From NCBI GenBank assembly GCA_043805355.1, contig JAZDIB010000025.1:1-6682 (forward strand): a stretch of DNA of 6,682 bases, in the 5' to 3' direction. Below, in pieces: positions 1 through 5,127 of the stretch; the first letter of the stretch is position 1, and each line of letters starts with the position of its first letter. The DNA comes from JAHJRN01 sp043805355 (GTDB lineage Bacteria > Patescibacteriota > Patescibacteriia > 2-12-FULL-60-25). A program made the translations under genes and the position numbers. Below the pieces are notes generated by a model. It searched no databases and was not told the origin of the DNA. It worked only from the letters and a program-made list of their open reading frames with translations.

Positions 1-1
1 C

Positions 2-433
2 CAGGATTTTAAGCTCCTGCCCAAGAAGACTGTGTGGGAGAACGTGACGTTCGCGCTCGAGGTCTCGGGCGTGCCGTCGCGCCGCATCAGGGACGTCACG
101 CCGCAGGTCCTGAAGATCGTCGGGCTCGAGGAGAAAGGGCAACGCTTCCCGTACCAGCTCTCGGGAGGCGAGCAGCAGCGCGTCGTCATCGCGCGCGCCC
201 TCGTGCACCGGCCCAAGATCCTGCTCGCGGACGAGCCGACCGGCAACCTCGACACCATCAACACGCGCGACATCATCGACCTCCTCCTCAAGATCAACGC
301 CTTCGGCACGACCATCGTCCTCGTCACGCACAACCGCGAGGTCGTGAACGCCCTGCGCCGGCGCGTGATCACGCTCGCGAACGGACAGGTGGTCGCCGAC
401 CATAAGGAAGGCAAATACCTCCTCCCGACCTGA
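2..433 (+). CDS. ftsE: Cell-division ABC transporter ATP-binding protein FtsE (5'-truncated by window edge)
   Basis: ATPase subunit of FtsEX, the inner-membrane ABC complex that uses ATP hydrolysis at the division site to switch on peptidoglycan hydrolases. The visible 143 residues open at the Q-loop (QDFKLLP, residues 1-7). They continue through the ABC signature LSGGEQQR (53-60), Walker B with D-loop (ILLADEPTGNLD, 73-84) and the switch histidine in LVTH (H110). The Walker A half, roughly the first 80-90 residues of a family member of about 220-230 aa, lies before the window, so no start is called; a GTG at 32 is internal. The frame ends in TGA one nucleotide before ftsX. That neighbour separates FtsE from the similar LolD/MacB-type ATPases. 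All visible catalytic motifs are intact, so nothing suggests a pseudogene. Confidence 0.95.
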   Translation, partial: QDFKLLPKKTVWENVTFALEVSGVPSRRIRDVTPQVLKIVGLEEKGQRFPYQLSGGEQQRVVIARALVHRPKILLADEPTGNLDTINTRDIIDLLLKINAFGTTIVLVTHNREVVNALRRRVITLANGQVVADHKEGKYLLPT

Positions 434-434
434 C

Positions 435-1355
435 ATGCCCCTCGCCGTCACCACAGGACGCGTCATCTCGTACGCGTGGAAGAACTTCGCCCGCAACGCC
501 TGGATCGGCCTCGCGACGGTCTTCGTGCTCGTGCTGGCGCTCCTTTCCGTGAACGTGCTCGTGGGCGTGAGCGCCATGCTCGACCGCGCCGTGACCATCC
601 TCGAGGACAAGATCGACATCTCCGTCTACTTCAAGAACGGCACGCCCGAAGCCGTGCTCCAGCAGGCGCAGTTCTTCATGGCGAGCCTGCCGCAGGTCCG
701 GGACGTCTCGCTCCTCACGCCCGATCAGGCGATTGAGGCGTTCAGGGCACGGCACGCCAACGACCCGCGCATCATGGAGGCGCTCGCCGAGCTCGACCAG
801 AACCCGCTCGGCGCGTCGCTCGTCATCCGCGGCCGCACGCCCGACGACTATCCGTTCCTGCTCGAGGCGCTCAAGAACCCGCAGTTCGGCTCCGCCATCG
901 AATCCAAGACGTACGACGACCACGCCGAGGCCATCCGCCAAGTGCGTGACATCGGCGCGTCCGCGCGGCTTTTCGGCATCATCCTCATCGTGGTGTTCGC
1001 GCTCTTCTCGGCCATGATCGTGTACAACGCCATCCGCGTCGCCATCTACACTCAGCGCGAGGAGATCGGCGTCATGCGTCTCGTCGGCGCGTCGAGCTCG
1101 TTCGTGCGCATGCCGTTCGTCATCGAAGGCGTCTTCATCGCGTTCCTTGCGATTCTCGCCACAGCCGGCATCATCGCGGGCACGATTGCGTTCCTGGAAC
1201 CGCGCCTCATCCCGTTCTTCGACGGCTCCGACCCCGGTCTCCGCACGTTCTTCTTCGGACAGGCCTGGTATCTTCTCGCAGTCGAAGGCGGGACGCTCGC
1301 CGTGCTCGTCATCGTCTCGTCATGGGCGGCGGTCGGCAAATACCTCAAACGCTGA
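435..1355 (+). CDS. ftsX: Cell-division ABC transporter permease FtsX
   Basis: Membrane partner of FtsE that passes ATP-driven conformational change to extracytoplasmic cell-wall hydrolases at the septum. The 306-aa length is typical. The layout is the FtsX fold: a short cytoplasmic N-terminus, TM1 at about 23-47, a large extracellular loop at about 48-178, then TM2 (179-200), TM3 (228-254) and TM4 (278-300). The segment between TM2 and TM3 has the family motif REEIGVMRLVGAS (208-220), the coupling region facing FtsE. The loop motifs DISVYF (61-66) and NPLGASLVI (123-131) are also typical. The protein has no cysteine. ATG 435 follows the ftsE TGA by one nucleotide. The only SD-like run (AAGGAAGG, 404-411) is too far upstream, so translation is probably coupled to ftsE. 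The hydrolase or adaptor it would control is not in the window. Confidence 0.96.
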   Translation: MPLAVTTGRVISYAWKNFARNAWIGLATVFVLVLALLSVNVLVGVSAMLDRAVTILEDKIDISVYFKNGTPEAVLQQAQFFMASLPQVRDVSLLTPDQAIEAFRARHANDPRIMEALAELDQNPLGASLVIRGRTPDDYPFLLEALKNPQFGSAIESKTYDDHAEAIRQVRDIGASARLFGIILIVVFALFSAMIVYNAIRVAIYTQREEIGVMRLVGASSSFVRMPFVIEGVFIAFLAILATAGIIAGTIAFLEPRLIPFFDGSDPGLRTFFFGQAWYLLAVEGGTLAVLVIVSSWAAVGKYLKR

Positions 1356-1356
1356 T

Positions 1357-1710
1357 ATGGCTTTTGATCACAAGTCGAGGGGATGGGGCGCATCTCCGGA
1401 AGGTCCGGAGGCGACGGAATTCGATCCGCACCATCTCGCGTCGCTTCTGACGGCGCTCAGACGCTACGAAGGAAGCGGAAACGTGCCGCGGATGGCGCAG
1501 GAGCGTCAGGCGAAGAAAGTAGCTCCACAGGCGAAAGAACTTATGGAATTGGGGAAGCAAAGGGCGACAAAAGCGGCCATGACCGTCCTGAACGGAATGC
1601 TGTTACGCCTTCCGACCTTTGCCATGCCGAACGAAGAACAGGGGAGGGCGTGGGAAGTGAACTATCTTGAAGCGCGTCAGGAAGGTTCCGACAGGAACGG
1701 ACACATATGA
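1357..1710 (+). CDS. Hypothetical protein, 117 aa, third gene of the ftsEX run
   Basis: I do not recognise this family. ATG 1357 is one nucleotide after the ftsX TGA, and the frame overlaps the next gene by ATGA, so it looks like an operon member. The frame is open further upstream, but that part is ftsX read in another frame. The product is soluble, with no signal peptide, membrane segment or cysteine. Residues 1-25 look disordered (Gly, Pro and Glu rich). Residues 26-90 are charged and probably helical: an HHLASLLTALRRYE helix, then a Lys/Ala/Gln-rich stretch. A short hydrophobic patch (MLLRLPTFAM) precedes a polar tail. No SD is obvious, so coupling to ftsX is likely. Coding sequence around 1500-1600 is richer in A than the flanking genes. 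Function unknown; confidence rests on operon geometry and coding continuity. Confidence 0.7.
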   Translation: MAFDHKSRGWGASPEGPEATEFDPHHLASLLTALRRYEGSGNVPRMAQERQAKKVAPQAKELMELGKQRATKAAMTVLNGMLLRLPTFAMPNEEQGRAWEVNYLEARQEGSDRNGHI

Positions 1711-2237
1711 TCGAAGCCACACTGCTGTTCGACCGTCATCACGTCTTCTTCGGCGAGATTGAATCGCACGGCGGCGCGTTCCGCCACGCGATGCTTTCCG
1801 AAGCGGGGGAGCGTCGTCTCGAGCCGAATCTCCGCGAGTGGCAGGTCCGAGGCGTTCCGGTCCTGCGCGAAGTCGCACGGCCGAATGTCCCGGGACATCC
1901 GACGGTCTACTTCCAGGAGCGTGTCCAGGTGCGGGAGCAACATTTTTTGCAGGCGGCGCGGCTTTGGTTCGAGAACCATGGCATCGCAGCCGTCACCGTA
2001 AACCGTGACGTCCTCCGGTGTTGGTCGTACATCGCGCAGCTTCCGCTCCAGCCGCGCGAACGCTTTCTCCTGTTGATCTCGCTCCGCGGTTCCCGGCATA
2101 CCGACCTGCTCGCCTGCGAGAAGACGCTCATCGAGGCCGTGGAGGCGGCGGACATGGAACGGACGAAGACGACGAAGGCCATCGAGAAGCTTTGGGATCG
2201 AGCCGCGAAGGAACTGGTCGCGCAGTTCACGGCGTGA
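1707..2237 (+). CDS. Hypothetical protein, 176 aa, fourth gene of the ftsEX run
   Basis: Unrecognised. ATG 1707 overlaps the previous stop as ATGA, and AGGA at 1693-1696 gives an SD at normal spacing, so both reinitiation and direct initiation are possible. The product is predicted cytosolic, with no signal peptide or hydrophobic helix long enough to span a membrane. The N-terminal half mixes beta-like segments (ATLLFDRHHVFFGEIESH, VPVLREV) with histidines and arginines. The middle has an amphipathic stretch (EQHFLQAARLWFENHG) followed by a beta strand (IAAVTVNRDVL). The C-terminal 50 residues are a likely long helix rich in Glu, Lys and Ala. There are two cysteines, C104 and C137. Its position in the ftsEX run hints at a link to division or envelope work, but nothing in the sequence proves this. 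It is the last gene before the tRNA transcription unit. Confidence 0.72.
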   Translation: MIEATLLFDRHHVFFGEIESHGGAFRHAMLSEAGERRLEPNLREWQVRGVPVLREVARPNVPGHPTVYFQERVQVREQHFLQAARLWFENHGIAAVTVNRDVLRCWSYIAQLPLQPRERFLLLISLRGSRHTDLLACEKTLIEAVEAADMERTKTTKAIEKLWDRAAKELVAQFTA

Positions 2238-2258
2238 CGCGACGTCGGCCGGTCGTCT

Positions 2259-2287
2259 TTGACGAAACGAGAAAAACGCGGCATGAT
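2259..2287 (+). promoter_or_regulatory. Promoter of tRNA-Gln
   Basis: TTGACG (2259-2264) and CATGAT (2282-2287) are separated by 17 nt, a sigma-70-type arrangement. Initiation would fall about 14 nt before the mature tRNA 5' end. The lipoprotein promoter downstream has almost the same elements. Confidence 0.6.
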
Positions 2288-2307
2288 AGCTGCGCTTTTC
2301 GCATCGT

Positions 2308-2381
2308 TCGGGGATCGTCTAATGGTAGGACAGCGGCCTTTGAAGCCGTGAATCATGGTTCGAACCCATGTCCCCGAGCCA
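2308..2381 (+). tRNA. trnQ: tRNA-Gln (anticodon TTG)
   Basis: A full cloverleaf can be drawn. The acceptor stem TCGGGGA (2308-2314) pairs with TCCCCGA (2371-2377). The D arm is GTCT...GGAC with the GGT motif in its loop. The anticodon stem GCGGC/GCCGT (one G-T wobble) encloses loop CTTTGAA (2338-2344), anticodon TTG at 2340-2342. The T arm CATGG/CCATG holds TTCGAAC (2359-2365). Discriminator G is at 2378 and CCA (2379-2381) is encoded. A U1-A72 first pair is typical of glutamine tRNAs. TTG reads CAA directly and CAG by wobble. The gene is a single-tRNA unit between its own promoter and terminator. I see no duplicated 3' end that would mark an integration site. Confidence 0.96.
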
Positions 2382-2386
2382 GCAGG

Positions 2387-2410
2387 AAACGGACCGAGCG
2401 GTCCGTTTTT
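2387..2410 (+). terminator. Rho-independent terminator of tRNA-Gln
   Basis: A perfect 9-bp stem, AAACGGACC (2387-2395) with GGTCCGTTT (2400-2408), closes a 4-nt GAGC loop and runs into T residues (2406-2410). It begins six nucleotides after the CCA end and stops four nucleotides before the next -35 element. Confidence 0.85.
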
Positions 2411-2413
2411 CTG

Positions 2414-2442
2414 TTGACGCCACATGCCGCTCGCGGGATGAT
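2414..2442 (+). promoter_or_regulatory. Promoter of lipoprotein gene, leaderless-type spacing
   Basis: TTGACG (2414-2419), 17 nt, GATGAT (2437-2442); TGATAT at 2439-2444 is an alternative -10. Only nine nucleotides separate GATGAT from ATG 2452 and there is no SD, so the transcript would start at or within a few bases of the start codon. Confidence 0.55.
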
Positions 2443-2451
2443 ATCGTCGTT

Positions 2452-2946
2452 ATGAAACCATTTTTCGCGTTGGTCGCCACGTTTGCCCTCGTGGGCGCAG
2501 GCTGCGTGTCCGTGGATGTCATGACGAAGAATCCGGCTCCGGTCGAGGAAGCGACGACGACCGGACAGGCGGCATCGACCGAGGTCGTCGCGCCTGCCGT
2601 CGAAGCGACCACGACGACGATGCCCGAGCCTGTCCCGGCGGCGGATGTCTCCTTCACCGACGACGAGTTACGGTTGGAAGCGCGGGAAAGCGCGGGAGGC
2701 GTGGTGCTCTCATGGACGGCGTCGACCATCGAGGCATTCGGCGGATACAAGGTCGTGCGTTCCGAGACCGACACGTTGCCGTGGTATCCCAAGACCGGCG
2801 CGATCGCCTTCCTGCCGGACCGCGAGAACCTCACGTATCTGGATGCCGACGCGCAACATGGTGGCGTCTATCACTATCGCATCTGCGCGCTCGAGACGGA
2901 CGCGCCTCCGACGTGCGGGAACGTCATGAACGTCGAGCGTCCGTGA
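2452..2946 (+). CDS. Secreted lipoprotein with fibronectin type III-like domain
   Basis: The 164-aa product is probably a surface lipoprotein of unknown role. Residues 1-17 form a lipoprotein signal peptide (K2, hydrophobic core FFALVATFALV, then VGAG before C18). This fits the lipobox pattern although the -3 residue is Gly rather than the preferred Leu. Residues 25-66 are a Thr/Val/Pro/Glu/Ala linker of cell-envelope type. Residues 70-164 look like one FN3-type beta sandwich: GVVLSWTAS (83-91), GGYKVVRSE (97-105), LTYLDAD (127-133) and GGVYHYRICAL (137-147). C145 and C155 could form a disulfide in the exported domain. The frame is open back into the tRNA (ATG 2368), but only ATG 2452 gives a signal peptide and follows the promoter. 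No partner is evident. Its stop abuts the stop of the convergent dsbB gene. Confidence 0.85.
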   Translation: MKPFFALVATFALVGAGCVSVDVMTKNPAPVEEATTTGQAASTEVVAPAVEATTTTMPEPVPAADVSFTDDELRLEARESAGGVVLSWTASTIEAFGGYKVVRSETDTLPWYPKTGAIAFLPDRENLTYLDADAQHGGVYHYRICALETDAPPTCGNVMNVERP

Positions 2947-3399
2947 TCACGCCTTCTTCGCGACGAGGCCGCGGTAGATGAGGAGGCACGCGAGGACCGC
3001 CACGAAACCCAGCAGGGACATCATCGGGATGGAGATGAACCCGAAGAGTTCGTAGTAGCGCGTCGAGCACGAGGCCTCGATGGTGCAGGGCTGGAGCTTC
3101 TGCGGGATGAACCCGTAGTAGAGGAAGTTGTGGTAGACGGCGATGAGCAGGCCGACGATGGTGGTCGGCAGGCCGTAGATCCAGACGCGCGTGTCCTCGA
3201 GCAGGACGCCGACCGCCACGATGAAGACGAGCGGATACATGGCGATGCGCTGGTACCAGCACAGGATGCACGGCGGGAACTTCATGATGTCGCTGAAGTA
3301 GAGGCTGCCGAGCATGGCCGCGAGCGCGACGGCGAACGCGACGTAGAGGTACGTCTGCGGGTTCTTGATGAGGCGGATGATGGGATTCATAGGATTCAT
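2947..3399 (-). CDS. dsbB: Disulfide bond formation protein DsbB/BdbC family
   Basis: Four-helix membrane oxidoreductase that reoxidises a DsbA-type partner and passes electrons to membrane quinone. The 150-aa product fits the short BdbC branch. TM helices lie near 16-36, 53-70, 73-95 and 118-142. The first redox pair is in PPCILCWYQRIAMYPL (C44/C47), the family signature, with the conserved Arg after WYQ. The second pair is in the extracytoplasmic loop (C105 and C111, QPCTIEASC). C138 in the last helix is extra. ATG 3399 overlaps the Smr stop as ATGA; a second in-frame ATG lies at 3390 (MNPMNP), so the start could be three residues shorter. A longer open frame upstream is smr read in another frame. 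Its likely redox partner is the DsbA-like gene at 4398, encoded nearby on the other strand. Confidence 0.93.
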   Translation of the reverse strand: MNPMNPIIRLIKNPQTYLYVAFAVALAAMLGSLYFSDIMKFPPCILCWYQRIAMYPLVFIVAVGVLLEDTRVWIYGLPTTIVGLLIAVYHNFLYYGFIPQKLQPCTIEASCSTRYYELFGFISIPMMSLLGFVAVLACLLIYRGLVAKKA

Positions 3400-3734
3400 T
3401 TTCGTGCGAGGACCGCGTAGGTGACGGCGCCGGCCTGGGTCGGAGCGTTCGAGCCGCGCCAGAATTCGACGAGCTGATGCTTCGAGAGGTGTTCCTCGAC
3501 GGCGCGGCGGAGCTTCTGTTCGCCGCGGCCGTGGATGATCTTCACGACCTCGGTGCCGGACATGAACTCCTTGTCGATGAGCGCGTCGAGCGTCTCGACC
3601 GCTTCTTGGACGCGTATACCATGCAAGTCGACGGACGCACACTCGCCGCCGAGCTCCGCGCCGAAGACGGCGGCCTCGTGTTCAGAGGGGCTTTCCGCCT
3701 GTGCCGTCGGGCGTTCCAGCATATCGCGAGTCAT
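3396..3734 (-). CDS. Smr-domain protein
   Basis: A 112-aa stand-alone Smr (small MutS-related) domain protein; Smr domains bind nucleic acid and in several families act as endonucleases. Residues 1-33 are variable and acidic. The domain follows with VDLHG (35-39), in which the Asp/His pair is the hallmark, RVQEAVETLDALID (41-54), VVKIIHGRG (63-71), LRRAVEEHL (75-83) and a final strand GAVTYAVL (102-109) where the common form has a Gly-rich GxTxV. The usual Gly after HGRG is Glu here (HGRGEQKLR), so nuclease activity should not be assumed. ATG 3734 was chosen because it gives the longest frame and follows a TATCTT hexamer; M5 (3722) is an alternative. It overlaps dsbB by ATGA and diverges from the nuclease gene, with only 14 nt between the two start codons. 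Confidence 0.85.
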   Translation of the reverse strand: MTRDMLERPTAQAESPSEHEAAVFGAELGGECASVDLHGIRVQEAVETLDALIDKEFMSGTEVVKIIHGRGEQKLRRAVEEHLSKHQLVEFWRGSNAPTQAGAVTYAVLARK

Positions 3735-3744
3735 GCTAGCATGA
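3731..3744. promoter_or_regulatory. 14-bp perfect palindrome in divergent smr / nuclease start region
   Basis: TCATGCTAGCATGA equals its own reverse complement. It contains the minus-strand smr start (CAT, 3732-3734) and, on the plus strand, TGC followed by TAGCAT (3734-3742), a possible extended -10 for the nuclease gene starting at 3749. It may be an operator or simply two overlapping start/-10 signals. Confidence 0.45.
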
Positions 3745-3748
3745 AGAT

Positions 3749-4381
3749 ATGAGGTTGGAAACGCTCCTACGGAAGCCGAGACGCCGGCTTCTCGGGTTCA
3801 TCGCGTCGCTCTTCGCCATCGCCGCGTACGGGATATTCCTCATCCTGTCGGAGCCGGTGCCGCCTATCGCGGAACAGGGGACGACGGTCGCGACATCGAC
3901 CGTCGTCGAAGAGGTCATCGTGGCCCCGTCGACGACGGTTCCGGTCGTGGAGGCGAACGCGACGGTCATCCGCGTGGTGGACGGCGACACGTTCGTCGCG
4001 ACGTTGGACACGGAGCCGGGCGAGTGGAAGGTCCGTATGCTGGGCGTCGACACGCCGGAGACCGTGGACCCGCGCAAGGCCGTGCAATGCATGGGCAAGG
4101 AGGCGTCGGACTTCATGAAAGGGCTCCTGACCGGGAAACGCGTCCGGCTCGAGGCGGATCCGCAGGCGGACGAGCGCGACAAATACAATCGGCTTTTGCG
4201 CAACGTCGTGCTCGAGGATGGGACCGACGTGAACGCGTTCCTCGTCCGCCAAGGTTATGCGCACGCCTATCTATCGTTCCCGTTGACGCCCGCCCGCAAG
4301 ACCGAACTCCGCGACTTGCAGGAGCAGGCGAAAGCCGATAGGGTCGGCCTCTGGGATCCGGGGAAATGCCCAGTCCAATAA
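3749..4381 (+). CDS. Membrane-anchored staphylococcal nuclease-like (thermonuclease) protein
   Basis: Predicted Ca2+-dependent extracytoplasmic nuclease cleaving DNA or RNA, 210 aa. A positively charged N-terminus (RKPRRR, 9-13) precedes one TM segment at about 14-33, so the catalytic part is probably outside and anchored or released. Residues 35-70 are a Thr/Val/Pro/Glu linker. The SNase domain runs about 71-204. DGDTF (78-82) and VDTPE (100-104) supply Ca2+ ligands D80, D101 and T102. Catalytic residues equivalent to Arg35, Glu43 and Arg87 of the S. aureus enzyme are R96, E104 and R148 (DKYNRLLR); the 44-residue Glu-to-Arg spacing matches. Two cysteines, C114 and C207 (GLWDPGKC), could form a disulfide. 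ATG 3749 lies six nucleotides after TAGCAT and lacks an SD. All catalytic residues are present, so the enzyme is likely active. Confidence 0.92.
   Translation: MRLETLLRKPRRRLLGFIASLFAIAAYGIFLILSEPVPPIAEQGTTVATSTVVEEVIVAPSTTVPVVEANATVIRVVDGDTFVATLDTEPGEWKVRMLGVDTPETVDPRKAVQCMGKEASDFMKGLLTGKRVRLEADPQADERDKYNRLLRNVVLEDGTDVNAFLVRQGYAHAYLSFPLTPARKTELRDLQEQAKADRVGLWDPGKCPVQ
3880..3907 (+). repeat. 11-bp perfect inverted repeat inside nuclease coding sequence
   Basis: GACGACGGTCG (3880-3890) and CGACCGTCGTC (3897-3907) flank a 6-nt loop. It encodes the Thr/Val linker just after the TM segment. The predicted hairpin is strong but has no T tract, so it is not a terminator. Confidence 0.6.
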
Positions 4382-4383
4382 CC

Positions 4384-4389
4384 TAAAAT
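4384..4389 (+). promoter_or_regulatory. Candidate -10 element of the DsbA-like gene
   Basis: TAAAAT begins two nucleotides after the nuclease stop and ends eight nucleotides before ATG 4398. No -35 match lies at 16-18 nt spacing and there is no SD, so it would make a leaderless transcript. Readthrough from the nuclease gene is also possible. Confidence 0.4.
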
Positions 4390-4397
4390 ATGTCATT

Positions 4398-5072
4398 ATG
4401 TTCCATTCCCTTTCGCCGCTCCACAAGAAACTCCTCATCCTCCTCGCCATCGTCCTGATCGGCGTCGGTCTTTTCCTGTTGATGCGTCCCGATCCAGTGA
4501 GCGGCGTCCCGGAACCGAAGCCGACCGCAGACATCTCGCAGGAGGTGATGGCGAAGCTCGTCTCGTCGGAGGCCCCGACGGACGGGCCGTCGACCGCCAA
4601 GGTCACGGTCACGGAATTCCTCGACTACCAGTGCGAAGGATGCGCGCAGTTCCAGCCCGTGATGGACAGCGTGCGTGCTGCCTACGCGGGCCGCGTGCGG
4701 TTCGTCGTCCGGCATTTCCCGCTCGTGGAAGGCCATCCGTTCTCCAAGGGCGCGGCCATCGCGGCCACATGCGCCGGCAGGCAGGGGTCGTTCTTCCCGT
4801 ATTCGACGACGCTCTTCGCGCATCAGGACGCGCTGGCACGCGTCGATCTCGAACGCTACGCGGCGGACGCCGGCCTGGATGCCGCGGCGTTCACGGCATG
4901 CCTCGACGACGCGTCCGTCGCCGAGCTCGTCATGAACGATCGCGTGCAGGGACAAGAGCTTGGAGTCCGGCAGACCCCGTCCATCTTCATCAACGACGCT
5001 ATGCTTTCAGGGATTCCTTCCGAAGAGGAGTTCCGTTCGCTCATCGAGGGGACGATGGGAGAGGAGCGTTGA
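4398..5072 (+). CDS. Membrane-anchored DsbA/BdbD-like thiol-disulfide oxidoreductase
   Basis: Predicted extracytoplasmic oxidant that introduces disulfides into exported proteins and is recharged by DsbB, 224 aa. An uncleaved-type anchor (KKLLILLAIVLIGVGLFLLM, 10-29) precedes a Pro-rich spacer. The thioredoxin-fold core starts near 66: VTVTEFLDYQCEGC carries the redox pair C79/C82 with CEGC between, unlike the CPHC of E. coli DsbA. RFVVRHFPL (101-109), the helical insertion with C125 and C168, and RQTPSIFIN (191-199) with cis-Pro P194 next to the active site are all typical of the BdbD/DsbA-family thioredoxin_4 group. The Cys125/Cys168 pair may be a structural disulfide. A reductase or isomerase role (DsbC/DsbG-like) cannot be excluded, but the nearby dsbB favours oxidation. 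A possible -10 element lies just upstream. Confidence 0.92.
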   Translation: MFHSLSPLHKKLLILLAIVLIGVGLFLLMRPDPVSGVPEPKPTADISQEVMAKLVSSEAPTDGPSTAKVTVTEFLDYQCEGCAQFQPVMDSVRAAYAGRVRFVVRHFPLVEGHPFSKGAAIAATCAGRQGSFFPYSTTLFAHQDALARVDLERYAADAGLDAAAFTACLDDASVAELVMNDRVQGQELGVRQTPSIFINDAMLSGIPSEEEFRSLIEGTMGEER

Positions 5073-5097
5073 CGCGGGGGGCTGATTCTGTTAGGTT
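5069..5097 (+). promoter_or_regulatory. Promoter of HAD phosphatase gene
   Basis: TTGACG (5069-5074) overlaps the TGA stop of the DsbA-like gene; 17 nt later comes TAGGTT (5092-5097). Initiation near 5105 would give a short leader with a strong SD, AAGGAGG (5114-5120), seven nucleotides before ATG 5128. Confidence 0.6.
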
Positions 5098-5127
5098 CGG
5101 GGCAGTTCTTCACAAGGAGGTCAGGGA

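Noticed and set aside
369..941. Open frame of 190 aa on the minus strand opposite ftsX
   Set aside because: It is an antisense shadow of ftsE/ftsX, Arg/Glu/His-rich low-complexity translation typical of high-GC opposite frames, without recognisable motifs.
2241..2260. Possible terminator between the 176-aa gene and the tRNA (GACG...CGTC then TTT)
   Set aside because: The stem has only four base pairs with a 9-nt loop, too weak to call.
2308..2381. tRNA-Gln 3' end as an integration (att) site
   Set aside because: No duplicate of the tRNA 3' end and no integrase or mobile gene is visible in the window.
2368..2451. Upstream in-frame extension of the lipoprotein to ATG 2368
   Set aside because: It would begin inside the tRNA and run through its terminator; the signal peptide begins at ATG 2452.
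3400..3642. N-terminal extension of DsbB to a 231-aa frame
   Set aside because: The extra part is the smr gene in another frame; DsbB homology starts near the ATG at 3399.
4773..4785. GCCGGCAGGCAGG in the DsbA-like gene as a half copy of the rmlD palindrome
   Set aside because: It encodes CAGRQG, which matches the conserved CAxxQG segment of the family, so coincidence with coding need is the simpler explanation.
4383..4955. Minus-strand 190-aa frame opposite the DsbA-like gene
   Set aside because: It overlaps a gene with a clear thioredoxin-fold signature and shows only composition-driven sequence.
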